Shown piece by piece: positions 42,101-54,400 of a DNA stretch of 64,000 nucleotides. Source of the DNA: Eudorina sp. 2006-703-Eu-15 (Eukaryota > Chlorophyta > Chlorophyceae > Chlamydomonadales > Volvocaceae); assembly GCA_003117195.1 (NCBI GenBank), contig BDSI01000002.1, positions 775,621 to 839,620 of the forward strand, given 5' to 3'. Within the stretch, counting starts at the first letter, position 1; each line of letters starts with the position of its first letter. The notes beneath the pieces are model-generated. The model did not search any database and was not told the origin of the DNA. It was given only the letters and a program-made list of their open reading frames with translations. The position numbers and the translations under genes are program-made.

Positions 42101-43737
42101 CCGTGGCTCGTGTCCGCCCTGCCATTCGGGGTTCATCATCGCGCGCGCGCGCGCCCTTACTCCGTGACAGATCGAGGCAAATAAACACCCTCGAAATCGA
42201 CGCTACTTCGTGCGTGGAAACTCGCAAATAATTTGCACATATATACATTACGCTACTGGACCGCGCGTCTACCTGGACAAGCGCACACCGCGTGGCGTAC
42301 ATACAGACGTACACACATACAGCGTCAACGGCCGGCAGCGCGCTGACTGTGTTGACTGTGCCGCGCGCTGCCCAACCAAGCAATGTCGTCACCCACGCAC
42401 CTACGCACGTCAAGTCACAACCTCCTCCGGGTGTTGCCTATCTGCCACCACGTGCATGCATGCAGGGGGTTCAGCCGATGCCCGTCACCGGCACCACCCT
42501 GCACACGCCAGGTGTGTATGTATCTAATTAATATGTATCTAATTAATATGATGTTAGTTACTGAGGGCCCCGCGGTGATGTTTGTGATGAGGGGAGTACG
42601 TAGCTAGTTAACTATAGCCCTGCTTGGGGTCCCTCAGTACATAACATGCGACATGACATTTACACGCTGTTCATACTGCTACATATATATCGGCGAATCC
42701 CTTATTACGTGACCGTACAGTGTACAACGTGATCGGCGGCCCGACGTTTGGCGCGCCTGTCTACCTGTCGCCGTACGACTACACGGCATCCGCGGGCACA
42801 GGTATGTCTTGGGGGAGTACGACATGTACGGCATTAAACACGGCACTTGCGACGTGGAATGTCTCTTGACTATCGATACTGCTGGGCGGATCATCCCTGC
42901 CTCGCAGTCGAGTCCATCCAGGCGCCCCCGGCGGGACCCGAACTGTTCGGTACTGCACTGCAGGCTCACCCGGACAGGTGCATTCCTCCTGATTCGCGGC
43001 AGCGGCTTAGCTCCGTTGCACGGCAGCTTGCTTTAAATCCGTGTCGTTGCGGCCTGATTCCGTTTTGCGGGGGGGTTGATTTCGTGTTTTGCGGGGGCTT
43101 GGGTTCACCCGCGCCCCCGGCCCGCGCACACTCTGCCTGCTGAAGGCTGAGGGCTGAAGGCTGAAGTTCCGGCCCGGCAGGGCCGCCGCCGTCAGCACGT
43201 TGATTACTTACCGTAACTTGCAGTCCCCCTGCCTCTCCGCGCCTCCGACCCGCTCCCCTGTAACCAGCTCCGCCGCAGCTGGGGACCCTGGGCGCGTCCG
43301 CTGCCAACTCCTTGAACCCCAGCGGAGGCGCCGGTGAGGTCATGCTGGTGTCTGAGGGCGCCTCGCTGCTGACCAACGCCGGCGGCGTCGTCGGCACGGG
43401 CAGTCGACTCTTTCACGCCGGTGTTGGTGTTGTCGGCGGCGGCTCGCGCGTGCATGGCGGCGGCGGAGGCGGCGGAGGCGGAGGCCTGCTGAGCGCCGCC
43501 GGCGGCGGCGCACCGACGGGCCACGGCGGCGGCGGCGGCGGGTCCGACATGCTGTCGGCGGCGCCACAGATGACCATGTTTGGACACGCAGCTGGCGGCG
43601 GCGGCGGCGGCGGCCACCCAGGTCACGGTCACCACCGCGGCGGCGGCGGCGGCGGCGCATCTGGGCTGCTGGCTCCCAGCACTCTGATGATGGACGCGGA
43701 GGGTACGTTGTACTCGTACACGATGGGAGACAGTTAA
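36180..43737 (+). CDS. Single-KH-domain RNA-binding protein
   Basis: Eight exons: 36180-36314, 36414-36494, 36555-36666, 36816-36841, 38174-38326, 42466-42511, 42721-42801 and 43268-43737. All are GT-AG and in phase, giving 367 aa. Residues 13-90 form one KH domain: TAVITCPKSMIGRVIGRNGE with the RNA-contacting GxxG loop at 29-32 (GRNG), then IQIDQT and IAISGTPQSLSLALSMVHDI. KH domains bind short single-stranded RNA or DNA, so a post-transcriptional role is likely. After the KH domain the chain is Pro/Ala/Gln-rich. The last exon encodes long Gly runs and His-rich stretches ending GTLYSYTMGDS, probably disordered. A 26-nt micro-exon (36816-36841) and a 4.1-kb intron full of mobile DNA are notable. 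An optional extra exon (42908-42949, phase-compatible) could be included, so the 3' half is less certain than the KH part. Confidence 0.82.
37488..37508. repeat. (CTAG)n palindromic tract in KH intron 5
   Basis: CGGCTAGCTAGCTAGCTAGC followed by TAGCCG, a fully self-complementary tetranucleotide repeat in the intron between 36842 and 38173. Confidence 0.8.
39306..39802. mobile_element. 497-bp hAT-like element with 15-bp terminal inverted repeats
   Basis: The left end CAGTGTTGCTATCTT (39306-39320) is the exact reverse complement of the right end AAGATAGCAACACTG (39788-39802). A CAGTGTTGC-like start is typical of hAT-superfamily termini. The interior has internal sub-repeats (CCGGAAAT... and CCGGAAACCTGCGG) and no transposase, so it would be non-autonomous. 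A clean 8-bp target duplication is not visible. CTTGGTG occurs at 39296-39302, three bases outside the left end, and again directly after the right end (39803-39809). It lies in KH intron 6. Confidence 0.75.
40564..41240 (+). mobile_element. 3' end of a non-LTR retrotransposon (RLE-type)
   Basis: An open frame (40564-41112, 182 aa; only the part from about 40640 looks element-derived) ends with a region typical of restriction-like-endonuclease retrotransposons. It has RRLRPDIMFIP, then YIIEVGYTGDLQHADKL, a helix with QHARLKEELTKAGW, TLGSTGTLP and a final IIRTRRVMEGG. The PD and E residues fit the PD-(D/E)xK nuclease core. After the stop come about 100 bp of 3' UTR and a (TAT)n tail (41218-41240), the kind of short tandem tail seen at 3' ends of such elements. 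Reverse transcriptase is missing, so the copy is 5'-truncated. It lies in KH intron 6 in the sense orientation. Confidence 0.72.
41394..41900 (-). mobile_element. Retroelement tail (family E), longest copy, inverted
   Basis: On the minus strand the final 165 bp match the plus-strand copies at 29663-29818 and 50711-50872. They include the terminal GGGGTCCGCTGTAACATCCT followed by AATAAATG-like sequence. The upstream part to about 41900 probably belongs to the same element, but its 5' limit is not visible. It lies in KH intron 6. Confidence 0.65.
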
Positions 43738-45863
43738 CGTGGTCGTGGCTCCGCAGGAATGGGCGGGCGGTTGGCGGTTGATGGTTGGCAGCCCCGGCCG
43801 ACACGGCCGGCGGGGCCCGTTCGGGTGCGGTCCGCATGCCGCGCGATTGGACCTCGGATCAGAAGGCAGCCGTTGGAACCTGTCGTCGTCCACACAGTAC
43901 GGCGGACCGCCGTCTTGATGCCGTACATGTCGATGCGAAGCAGCTCATCCTCGATCCCCAAGGGCCAAAGGCACACGCTGTGAACCACAGCGAGAAAGAG
44001 GGAGTACGGAGACGCCGTACCGTTTCTGCCGTACGTACCACGGATCCGCCCCGTGGCTCCAGGGACGTACACGCTTTTAAATGATTCTGGAGGACGGAAT
44101 GGGGTCTCATTATATCTATTCGGCGCCCGCGTCAAAGCGAACGCGAACACCAATTGCCCTAAGCAAGTGTAGTACTGCATTGTATTCCATGATACGGCAA
44201 TGTGCACCGCTGGTGGTTTTAAAAAAATACGGGCTGTCGCGTCGCCGGCGGCAGGAGGTATCCGGGAGCCTGCCGGGAGCGAACGAGGAGTGCGCGAGCC
44301 TGTGGGCGGGTGTGTGTTTGTGTGTGGGGGGGCCGGGGGGAGAGGGGCCCGTGGGGGTTGGGGGGGGGGCATGCCTACATGGAGGCTCTGCGGTGGGCAG
44401 TAGGCGTCGGGGGCCGCCAGAAGTGTCGCGGCCTGGAGGGCTGGCCTGCCGCAGCGTGACTGGTGCGCGTGTGAGCCAGAAAGCGACGGACCGTTGGGTC
44501 TCTTCCTTGGGCCCCCTCGGGACCCGCGGTCCGTCTCCCGCGGACTCGCTCCCCTCCTCCAAGGGGAGCGAGCCTCGGCCCTTACTTTGGGATGGTAGGC
44601 AACGTTGAATTTGAGGTGCAGGACTTTGGGATGGTAGGCAACGTTGGATTCGAGGTGCAGGTAGGCGGGGTTGCAGGCAGTCCAGAAGTGTCCTCGAGCA
44701 CTGAAGATGGTCCATGAGAAAACAACGAAAGCCCGCCAAGAAAACTCTCTCGCCAAGCGCCGATGCTTTACTGTTGCTGCCTGCTGCTGCCCTTTCTTCG
44801 TCGCGGGCGGAGGGCCTCCCCTCCGTCGAGTGCGTTGATCCGCGTTGCTTGCGTGCCGGTGCGTTCTTATGTCCGTGTGTGGCCCCCACGCGTCGGGGTA
44901 TGTCATCGTACACCGCGCGCGCGGGCGTGTGCGTGTGGTGAAGGCCTGCTTGATGTACGGCTTGCCGTACGGCTCTTGTTGGTGTTGCCATGTATGTGAA
45001 AGCACCTGCGCGCGCATGACAATAATGTGCGGCGCGCGCCTGCCTACGTGCGGGCGCGGTCCATAACATATAAAGAGATGCGGGCGGCACATGCGCCGGT
45101 GGTGTGGCTGCGGTGTCATCGAGTACCGGTCAGTTTGATGTTGAGTGTGTGTTGATGAAAAAGCACGGGGAGAGTGTGTGTGTGTGTGTGTGCTGTCGTG
45201 GTTCTGCGTGCCTGATACGGAGCGTTGGCGGGCGCGTGGTAGCTGTTGCGGGCTTTGATGAATGGAAGTAGGGGCGGGCGGGCGGGCGGTTGCAACGCGA
45301 CGCGAGCCGCCAGCGGATTGGACGCGTGCAGCAGCGCCTCTGGTCTTGTTACGTGTTACTTGCCCAACCCGCAAGTTGCCGCCCCGCTGGGGATGCCATC
45401 GTGACATGCAAGGGGCGAAGCTAAGCCCGGAGGTGCTCGTATGTCTCTCTGTGTGTGCGTGTGTGCGTGTGTGTGCGTGTGTGTTTAGAAGTGCAACCCG
45501 CCCGTGTGTGTGTGTATATGGCGCCTGCTGACTGGCTGAGTGAGGCGTTGGGCGACCTACCCCGGGTACAGGCGGGCGCGCGCGGGAGCCGCCAGATAGG
45601 CCTTCCAGCTCGCGAGCGAGCCCCCCGGCAGCCCACACACACACTGCCCCTCGAAGACCGTCTCAAAATGCCATTCAGCTCCCCTTCAGTTGCGGGGCGG
45701 GAGAAAGGCTGGTCGTCGTCCCTGCACTCCAGGGCGCCAGCAGCCTCTGGGAGGTGCAGTGCTGCTGCAATCCTGGCGTACATGCCGTGGATGCAGCGTT
45801 GTCGCACACGCTCTCTCACTCGGACGCTCGCATATGTGTGTGTATGTGTATGTGTGTATGTGT

Positions 45864-46056
45864 GTGAATCGTTACATATCTGCCGGGCCGACACTGGATG
45901 GCCGGGGGCGCTAACCCGCCCCATACGGGAGACCGCCGAAGCACTTTCCCCCGGATACGGGGGAAAGGGGCGTAAGGGGCCTCTGTCCCCTCGCTCTCAA
46001 CCAAGGGTGCGTGCCCGATCCCCGAGGATCGGTGACCGCTGTGCCCCCTCAAGGGA
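45864..46056 (+). repeat. 193-bp dispersed repeat, copy 1
   Basis: Starts GTGAATCGTTACATATCTGC and runs through GGCGCTAACCCGCCCCATAC to the end near CCCCCTCAAGGG. An inverted copy with few differences lies at 63000-63190. The head of the unit also occurs in degraded form near 16104-16150 and 22424-22465. Confidence 0.85.
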
Positions 46057-47232
46057 GTGGGCGAAGGCCCATCCCGGGCGGTCTGCGCCTCGCAGTCCGC
46101 TGTTCAACCTCCTCAAGTCCTGTGTGTGTGTGTTCATGTGTTTAGATAAGCGACCCGCCCGACCCAAACCAAGCACCAATATATTAACCATATTAACCTG
46201 CGGCCCTGTGTGTACCGCTATATATCTGACCGGGCCCGACGTGCGCGCGTGCGTGTGTGTGTGTGTGTGCGTGTGTGTGTGTGTGTGTGTCTCCGCCGAT
46301 GTGAGTCGGGCTAGGATGGCCTTGGCAGCGGTGGCGGGGTGCACTGCCTGCGGTCTTGGTCCTGGCCGTTTGCGGGCGCCCGCCCTTCCTCTTACTTTTT
46401 CTCACGCTCTAGGGAGCGAGCCCCAAGCCGACGTCTAAAGCGCGAAGGAGAGCAGTGTGAGTTGCTGCGCTCTTCCCGCAATCCCGCTTCTTTTCGGTGG
46501 GAGGTGGTCAAGTTTCCTTCGGCGACTAAGTACGCACATGCAGGAGAGCCAGGACGGAGTAACAAGCCGCCGCAGCCAGGCACCCACGGGGCGTCATCGC
46601 CCGGGGACATAATAACGTCAATCCCAGTCAATGGAGTCCTTCAGCGCGCATGTGGCGCGCGCTGGGGACTGCGGCGCCGCCGTTCTCCGCGACGGCACCC
46701 ACCCACCTTTTTCGGAGCATCTGGGTAGGCAGCAGCGTTCATTCTCGGTTGGTCACTTGCAAGTTTCGAGGTAGGTTGATGTCACGCCAAAGTAGTCCGA
46801 AGCCGCGGCGCGATGCCTTGCGACTCGGACCGCAAACGAGGCCACCTGTCCTCGTGTGTGGGTAGGGAGCGTGAGTTGTGCGTGCAGCGCTGTGTTGTGT
46901 CGGAGGAGGAATGAACGGGTCCGTGTTTGTGGGGGGTGTGTGGAGCGGTGGTGAACAAGGGGCCCGTCTAACCCGCCCGCGTGTGCGTTTATGTGTCCGG
47001 TCCGGTCCGGTCCGGCCCGCCGTGTGCAGCCTGCAATGTGTGGGAAGCACACGCGCAGCCGATGGTGCACGCAGCTACTATTGCCTTCTTATCTTTGGCG
47101 TGCGCACGGGAAACGATGCTGATGTATGGTTTTGGAGGTTCGGGAGCAGCTACGAACACCTGCCTGTCCTGGGGGGAGATGTGAGATAAAAGGGATATAG
47201 ATTAAAGGGATGCTGGGCTGGATGGGCAATGG

Positions 47233-47559
47233 ATGGGCGCATTTTCTGTGGTCCGGCGTTGCCAGCAGGGCGCGCAGGGCGGTCCGCTTTCCGTCGCCGA
47301 CGAGTGCGTGGAACCCACCATCATTCAAAATATCCCGGAGGAGCGTATCTTCGTTCCCCGCACGCGGCCTACCTCCTCAGCGGCAGCGACGTTTTCGCCA
47401 TACATGTTTCTCTGGTTCATGTTTCTTGGGGAGCGCATTGCGCAGCGCGTTCCTGTGCAGCAAGCCTGTTTGGTACAAGGTACATTTGGCCCGGCGAAGA
47501 ATGCAAGTATGCACCCCTCGCTTGGGACGCAAGCCCTGCGTGCGTTACAGTATGTATAG
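47233..47559 (+). CDS. Open frame of 108 aa, doubtful
   Basis: ATG at 47233 to TAG at 47559. The reading is unusually balanced for this region, with ECVEPTIIQNIPEERIFVPR and a hydrophobic segment FSPYMFLWFMFLGERIAQRV. Other frames on both strands are also open, no splice partners were found and no family is recognised. It could be an exon of an unplaced gene or a relic. Confidence 0.22.
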   Translation: MGAFSVVRRCQQGAQGGPLSVADECVEPTIIQNIPEERIFVPRTRPTSSAAATFSPYMFLWFMFLGERIAQRVPVQQACLVQGTFGPAKNASMHPSLGTQALRALQYV

Positions 47560-49143
47560 TCAGCATTTGATTGAGCGCAGAGTCCGGTTTGGGCGCCGCG
47601 TGTTCGTGGTTGTTGAATAATTCAAACATCTTTTTAAAGCCAGCGTTGTACGTTGTTCGCTGAAGCGTCCTAGGTGCACCATCTCGGAGTGGAGGACACT
47701 GCGCGTCGTGTGTAGAACTTTAATTCCATTTGCGTGCCGATGGTAATGAGTACGGCCCCGAGAGCGCAGTACGGCAAGCACGCGCTATGTACGGAGGCTT
47801 ATATATCGTGGGCTCGGTGGGCAGGTGGTTGGTTTCAATATTGCCAAGGTGCCTGGATGCGTCGTGTATTAAAGCACGGTCCTGCACTTTTAGACAGAAC
47901 TTGGACGAAGGCGTTTTGGAAAGGTTGTGGAGGTTTGGATGGCCAGCCATGGCACGCGCGATGCGGAAGCGGCAAAAGATGGTTGCGGCACAATGTGGTG
48001 AAGGTGGTGGGACTTGCTGGGCCGGGCCCTGGATGGCTTACCGGCGTCGCATGTCCTGCCCAGGCCTGCTGGCCCATCGCCCAGCCGCCCTGCTTTTTGT
48101 CTTGCGGGGCCGCGCGGGCGACGGTGGGCGGAAGTAAGAGGCCGCGCGCGGCGATGGCGCGCGGATGAGGAAAAATCGAGGGGCAGGGCGGAAAAGCGGT
48201 GACCACCCCTGGGGGGACCATACCTCCGCACTGGCAGCTTTCGTTGCACTTTTCTGTGCGCTGAACTTGAGCATTTGATCACCCCTGGATGGGTATACTC
48301 CGTGCTGCTGGGCAAGCCTCGCTGGGCCGGGCTGTGGAGGTGGAGGTGGGAGGTGGATCCGCCCGCCCGCCCGACGCGCGGCGCGCTGAAGGCCGTCCCG
48401 GCGCATCTCCGCCACGCGCTGCTGCAGGCGCAGCAGCGCTCTCAGGCTGCTCCAATCTGACCGGAGGTGGTTGGGAGTTAGGCCCACACGAAGTGGAGGT
48501 TTCGGAGGCAGGGCAGCGGGCCCACGAACTACCCCTACCTTGCGGTGCGTGCGGTGCGTGCGGTGCGGTGCGGTGCGGTGCGGTGCGGTGCGTGCTGGCC
48601 CAACGGGGCCTGCCTACACACACACATGTAGCCGCCCGCGAGGATGCCCCGCAGCCGCCCGCGCGCGTTTCTCCTTGCGATCGCAGAGAATGAGCGCCAT
48701 GGTTTTCCCCGCGCACGTCGTCAGAGACTCCATTGTTAGGTGTATGCCGCTACAGCGCGCCCTTATCGCGCCATGTGGGGCGCGCGCGTGTGTCTTTCTT
48801 TCTTTCTCGCCGCTGCGCTTGAGGCTCGGCCTCGCTCCGCCGGATGGTTGGCTGGTTGGAGCTCTCCCCGCCCGCCAAATCGGTTGGTTGTGCGGTTGGG
48901 AGGTACGGTGGCCGCCCCGCCCTCCCGGCTGCTGCTGGTGTACGAGCAGCAGTTGCCCGTAACGGTTGCTGGGGGCCGGGGCGGCCGCGCGTACACGTCT
49001 CGGACGTGTGTACGACATGTATGCATGCCGGTTGAGATGGAACGAACGAACGTCTCTCAGGGCACGCAGATGAGGTACGGCAACTACTCCTCATGTAAAC
49101 GGCTGTGCACTCGGCAGACACCTGAGGTATCTGCCAGCGGATG

Positions 49144-49302
49144 CATGGATGGACAAACGGCGCTGTCTGGATGGACAAACGGTGCTGTCTGGATGGACAA
49201 ACGGCGCTGTCTGGATGGACAAACGGCGCTGTCTGGATGGCGGGACAAACGGCGCTGTCTGGATGGACAAACGGCGCTGTCTGGATGGACAAACGGTGCT
49301 GC
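49144..49302 (+). repeat. 22-bp minisatellite, about seven units
   Basis: Tandem units of GGATGGACAAACGGCGCTGT plus CT. Some copies differ by C to T in GGTGCT, and one contains a 3-bp insertion. All frames across it are open simply because of the repeat. Confidence 0.95.
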
Positions 49303-49639
49303 ACAACTTGCAATTGCGCCACACGCACTACTGTCTCGCCACTGGGCCAGATCGCCGTAAACATCCGTTCGGGAAGCGACGACAGGAAACACGCGTCGTC
49401 CTGAATGTTGCAAGCTACATTTACCTTGCTATGTTACATAATAATATTCCTTAATTCTACAGATTTTCAGAAGGTTTATGACGGCACGTCACGAGCACTG
49501 AGTTACGGAACACCATCCCGTGGCTCGATGTCACGAGAAGTTACGAACCACGTAACCACGTGCCACGTGCGGGCGTGACCGCGTAACCTCAATACAACAC
49601 CGTACGGGGATTACATCCTATTACCCGAATACCTGGGAT

Positions 49640-49681
49640 CTAGTAGTAGTAGTAGTAGTATAGTAGTAGTAGTAGTAGTAC
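49640..49681. repeat. (TAG)n microsatellite
   Basis: About thirteen TAG units with one break (TATAG). It may be the tandem tail of a retroelement lying on either side, but no matching element was identified. Confidence 0.85.
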
Positions 49682-50710
49682 CGTTACAGTGTGGATAGGC
49701 TTCCGGGCCCTGTCTAAGGGTTTATGTCGCGGTTTTATATGATGCTATAGGACACCTTCAACCATCATCACACCGAACCTACGCCATACGAACCGAGGGT
49801 CCAAGGCGGTTTATCCTGCCAACCAAGGATCCCACCTCATCCATTCACCCGCACATCCGTAGAGACAGAGGGTTCAGCAATCGCCACCGATCTAGCGTGT
49901 GAATCTCAATCCATCAACTACTCCACATCTCAGCAGCTAGCCATAATCTCATCCTCCCGAACAATGTCGGGGGTCACCCGGGGAACTGAGATGCCGCACA
50001 GTGATCAGCAAGTGGGCAGGATATCAAAGCCACCGGGGTGAGGTGCGATGGTCAGACACTAACTGTGTTCGCTGTTCGAGACACCAATCTCGTATGTTTT
50101 CCGCAATTACTCTTTCCAAGCCTAGATAGTTTCGCTGCCTTGGTCCCGACGGTCAAGCTGGGCCCAAAGGTTGGCGACTGCCACGAGGGTCAGTGCGTTG
50201 ATCCGTGGGGATAACTGACCATGGGATCACGGGACAGGTAAAAGCGGCGACCCCGTCAACGGGCGACGTTCTGTCCCCCATCTCGAGAAGCCGATGCCAG
50301 CTCTCACATACCAGCTCTCACACTTCCCGAACAAAACAAACAGATCTATCTCCGCAGACACCTGCCTACCGCGGGGGGGACCCGGCGGTGAGGGGGTCCG
50401 GGAGGCGAGCCAGGGGCGGAGCGCGCGCGCGGGGGTTGCACGTGACCGCTGTTTCTACCGGTACACCCCCCTGGCACTGTCGGGACACTTCCCGGGAACA
50501 TCAGGCACCCGGCCAGCAACCCCGGCCTGAACACGGCGCGACAGGCGTACGTGCCGCCTGAAGCGTGAGGAGCCGAGCAAGTGCCCGGTGACCTCCAATT
50601 CACAAAGACGCAGTGCCCCTCCATCCACACGCGATGCGACCGATCCAGCAAACGGTGGAGCCCACTCAGATGGCGGTGAGCGACGGCCGCTCAGGTCTCA
50701 TCGCCGCCCT

Positions 50711-50872
50711 CCACGCACCGACCCGGGGAGTGTTTCGGTGCACTTGTGGAGCCTGTTCGGTGCTCCATGGTGGCGCAAGTTCGTTTATGCAGTGTGTGGC
50801 GAGGAATCTTCGGCTGTCGCCGTTGGTTGTCACCGATGACCCGCGGGGTCCGCTGTAACATCCTTAATGATG
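50711..50872 (+). mobile_element. Retroelement tail (family E)
   Basis: GGGGAGTGTTTCGGTGCACT to the terminal GGGGTCCGCTGTAACATCCT and TAATGATG. It matches 29663-29818 and 41394-41560 and is the fullest plus-strand copy of the tail. It ends 570 bp upstream of the NMD3 start. Confidence 0.75.
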
Positions 50873-51442
50873 ACAGTTGTGAAACTAAGCGTAGCTCTTA
50901 TACATTCAATCCATAAGCGATTATTACAAGTAACCTTCGCGTTGCGAAAGAAGATATTGGTAACGTTGTAAGAGTTACCTTCCAATTACAAGGTGTTGAT
51001 GGGGCCCTTTTGTCGTGGTCGGTTACAAATGGCTCTCTGAACAAATGGCTCTCTGATGAGTGATGACAGTCAAGCGCCGGCGCGCCGAGGTAGCGACTAG
51101 CGAGGGACGAGCGAGGATACCTGGATACGTTGCAATGGTTGATGGTTGGGGTCGTGGTTGATGGTTGTCGGGGCCTTACAGTGAACAAGATACAGGGTAA
51201 ATCATCTTGACCATGCTGGTATTTGTATACCGTTTCGTAGGATTTATTGAATTGCAAGTTTTCTGTTGGTCGCTGTTGCGACCAAATACACAGCTGGTAA
51301 AGTGACTCTCGCGGCAGCCGGGAGGAAAGCAGGACGTGATACCACGCGCCCCGGGTGCTGTAACGTCTTCTGCATTGTTGGTAGTGCATTATTGGCAGGA
51401 ATCGACTTTAGCTTATCGGGTTGACTCCTTAAGCACAGCGCC

Positions 51443-54400
51443 ATGGACGGCTCAACGTCATACGGCGGGCAAGCGACGTTTCAGCCGCAGGCAACACAAG
51501 GCTATGTGTAAGTGGACGAAAGCAATGCATTGATGGATTTGTGCCTAGCGTCCGGCATTACGACTAGGGCTGGCCGAAGGCCGCCGGGACATCGGCGGCG
51601 GACAGGACCGGCGACAACGGGTCGCACTGCAAGTGTAATCATTCAAAGGCTGCAGCATTATAACTATCCACGTAGTATTCGCCTGCTTTCCCGGGGTGCC
51701 CCACTTCGTCTTTAAAGCGTTCCGTAGCAGCCAGCCTCGGTCATTGCGTGTGACCTTGACGTCCCCTGTCCCCGCTCTCTGCAGGCTGTGCTGCTTGTGT
51801 GGGACCGGTATCCTCCCCAACCCCTCCAACATGTGCGTCAACTGCATCCGCTCACAAGTTGACATCACGGAGGGGATACAGAAGCAGGTGCGGACACCCG
51901 AGACTTCCCAGTCGCTGGGCTCGCACCACATCCATCAGTTGAAATCGGAATCCCCATCAAACGGATATCCCCGGTTCTCCGCTTTTGTCACAGTGTGTTC
52001 CCGGTGGGTGTCTGGACAGCTGCCGCCGGGTGGCGACCGGTGCGGCTCTAGCTAGCTAGCACAATGTGGAAATATGTATGTAACCGTTATGTGTTACCGT
52101 GGACATGTGGTCGTCGTATTGCCGTTGACTCACAATCGTGTTGACGGACCCCGACCCAGGTGACGGTCCTCTGGTGCAAGGAGTGCGGTCGCTACCTGCA
52201 ACCCCCCAAGCACTGGGTGGCGGCAGAGCTGGAGAGCAAGGAGCTGCTCACGTTCTGCATCAAGAAGATCAAGGGGCTGCAGAAGGTGCGCCTGGGGAGG
52301 GGGGCTGGGGCGGCGTTGTGGCGCATGACCGCGTTGTGGCGGATCTCGGCGCGTGACTGTGGATCTTGGTTTGGATTTGAATGTGAGTTTGGGTTGGGCG
52401 TCATCGACACGGGATCATCATGGCTCATGGCGGGATTTGAACTTGGATTGGGCAACCCTTTTTTGATTGTTTAAAGCGCGAGTTGATGGGGGGAGGGCGT
52501 GTAGTTGCGGGGGATGGCACCTGCTCGCGGGGGTCGGCGGAGCTACTTGTAGGCAGGCCTCAGTTGGAGACGTGAAAGAATCTAAGAAGCTCGGAACGAG
52601 GATAAGTTTGCGCATTTAACAAATCACTTCAGCTCACCTGGCCAGCAAAACCTCGCCAGCGTGCAACCGCTCATCCGCCCATCCTTGGGCCCTCATCCGT
52701 CGTCGGGTTGTGTACCCCCGCGCGCGGTCAGCCGCCTCAAATCGTACAAGTTGAGGCTGACTGTGTCTGTAATTTTACCCTCTTGCCCAGTTGGTCTTTG
52801 CCCACCGATCCCCGACATCCTCGTGCTCCCACCCACCCACCCATCCATCCATCCATCCATCCACAAGACTATCCATCCACCCACCAAACTACCCCGACCC
52901 CGACCCCGGGACGCGCTCAGGTGAAGCTCGTGGACGCCGGGTTCATCTGGACGGAGCCGCACAGCAAGCGGCTCAAGGTCAAACTGACCATCCAGGTGGG
53001 TGGGCACGAAGGGGTATGGGGGGAGGGGGGGGGTGAGGGACCGCTGGCAGCACATCATCAGATCTCCATAATCCGGTGGTGCGGTGATCCGGCGGTGTGG
53101 GATGGGATGGGATGGGATGGGATGGGGCGGTGTGGGTGGCAGGCCGCGGAGTAAGGTGTGGTTGAAAGGGATGAGTTGGGGTGGCCTATCGTGTGGTGTT
53201 GGGGTGGCCTAACGTGTGGTCGACATTGTAACGCCAATTGTAACGTTACCGCCCATCATTTCGCAACTCCCCCACTATCCCACTCTCCCGCCCGCGTACT
53301 TCCCGCTCCCCACCACCCCACCCCACCCCATCCTAACCCCGCAGGCGGAGGTGTTCAACGGCGCCATCCTGCAGCAGACGTTTGTGGTGGACTATGTGGT
53401 GGAGAACAACATGTGCCCGGACTGCAATCGACAGAACGCCAACCCCAACAGCTGGGTCGCGTGTGTGCAGGTGGGTGGGCAGCAAAGGGGGGGGGGGTAA
53501 GGCAGCAAAGGTGGGAGGTGGGTAGGCAGCCAAGGTGGAGGGGGCGCATCCTGTGAGGGCTGTAGAGGACTGGACTTCACGCAAGGGGCATGTCCGTCTC
53601 GTTTGTTTGTCAGTCTGTCTGTCTGTCAGCGCTCGCCCTGCCGTCGGAGAAGTTGGGACGTGGCATATGGCTCGCCGTGACTCACGATTCGGACTGTGAA
53701 TCCTGCCTCATCTTGCCCCTCGTGCCCCGTGATGGATCCTCGGCGCTCCCCGTCGTTCCCGCACCAGCTCCGACAACACGTGTTCCATAAACGCACCTTC
53801 CTCTTCCTGGAGCAGCTCATCCTTAAGCATGACGCCGCGGCCAACTGCGTCAAGGTGGGTGCGCGTCGGCCATGACTTGACTTACGTTGGGACTGTGCTA
53901 TCGGCGAAGAAGGGAGGGGAGGGCTTGGTTGGATGAAGGCGCAGAGCGGGGAAGGGCCGCGGCACCCCAGGGTTTGTGTTTGGGGCAGTTTGGGAGTCCA
54001 AGTAGGGCGGGGTTGGGGCGCAATCGCGGGGTAGGCGCGAGTATAAGGCCTGGTTGCGGCCTGGTTGCGGCGGTGACGGCAGTGGCAGCGGTCAGTGGGC
54101 AGCGGCGGCGGGGTCTGTGGGGCGGTTGCTGATGCGATAGACATCCTCAAACACACACTCATCCTCACACGGCTCAGTTATCTTTAACCCACACATGTGC
54201 AGTCCCGCGCACGCTGCCCGCTCACTCGGCCAGGTGATGTCCAAAAGCGATTAGTCTTTCCGATCGCCTGCCGATTACCCGTCGGCGACTATGGGCATGC
54301 GGAAAAAACATTATCTACGAGCCTTCTGATGGCCGAGTGGGGCATGTGGCAGATGACCCGGCGCACTCCTTAGCGGCACCTGGGCCCCCCCCTCCGCCCG

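Larger units (their letters stand above)
43738..51442. other. Repeat-rich intergenic region, no defensible gene
   Basis: Between KH and NMD3 I find GT microsatellites (45171-45191, 45451-45484, 46250-46290), GCAACCCGCCCG repeats (45479-45506, 46136-46163), a 193-bp dispersed repeat (45864-46056), GTGCG arrays (48541-48595), a 22-bp minisatellite (49144-49302), a (TAG)n tract (49640-49681) and a retroelement tail (50711-50872). Positions 49690-50710 are of even composition and may be the upstream part of that retroelement. A frame at 47233-47559 is listed separately. Long frames near 43.8-45.6 kb and 48-49.3 kb are shadows of repeats. Confidence 0.55.

Noticed and set aside
42908..42977. Extra exon in the KH gene (VESIQAPPAGPELFGTALQA)
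   Set aside because: The reading is attractive and its acceptor phase fits, but the GTGCAT donor breaks phase to the last exon. Only the weaker GTACTG donor would fit, so it is left as optional.
43734..45644. A 636-codon minus-strand open frame
   Set aside because: Runs through microsatellites and repeat blocks with Arg/Pro/His-rich composition. No introns, motifs or codon bias like the confirmed genes.
49144..49302. Possible CRISPR-like array
   Set aside because: Units are directly tandem with no spacers, in a nuclear genome.
50205..50561. Open frame upstream of the retroelement tail at 50.7 kb
   Set aside because: Could be part of the element, but shows no reverse transcriptase, nuclease or zinc-knuckle pattern. 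Not called as coding.
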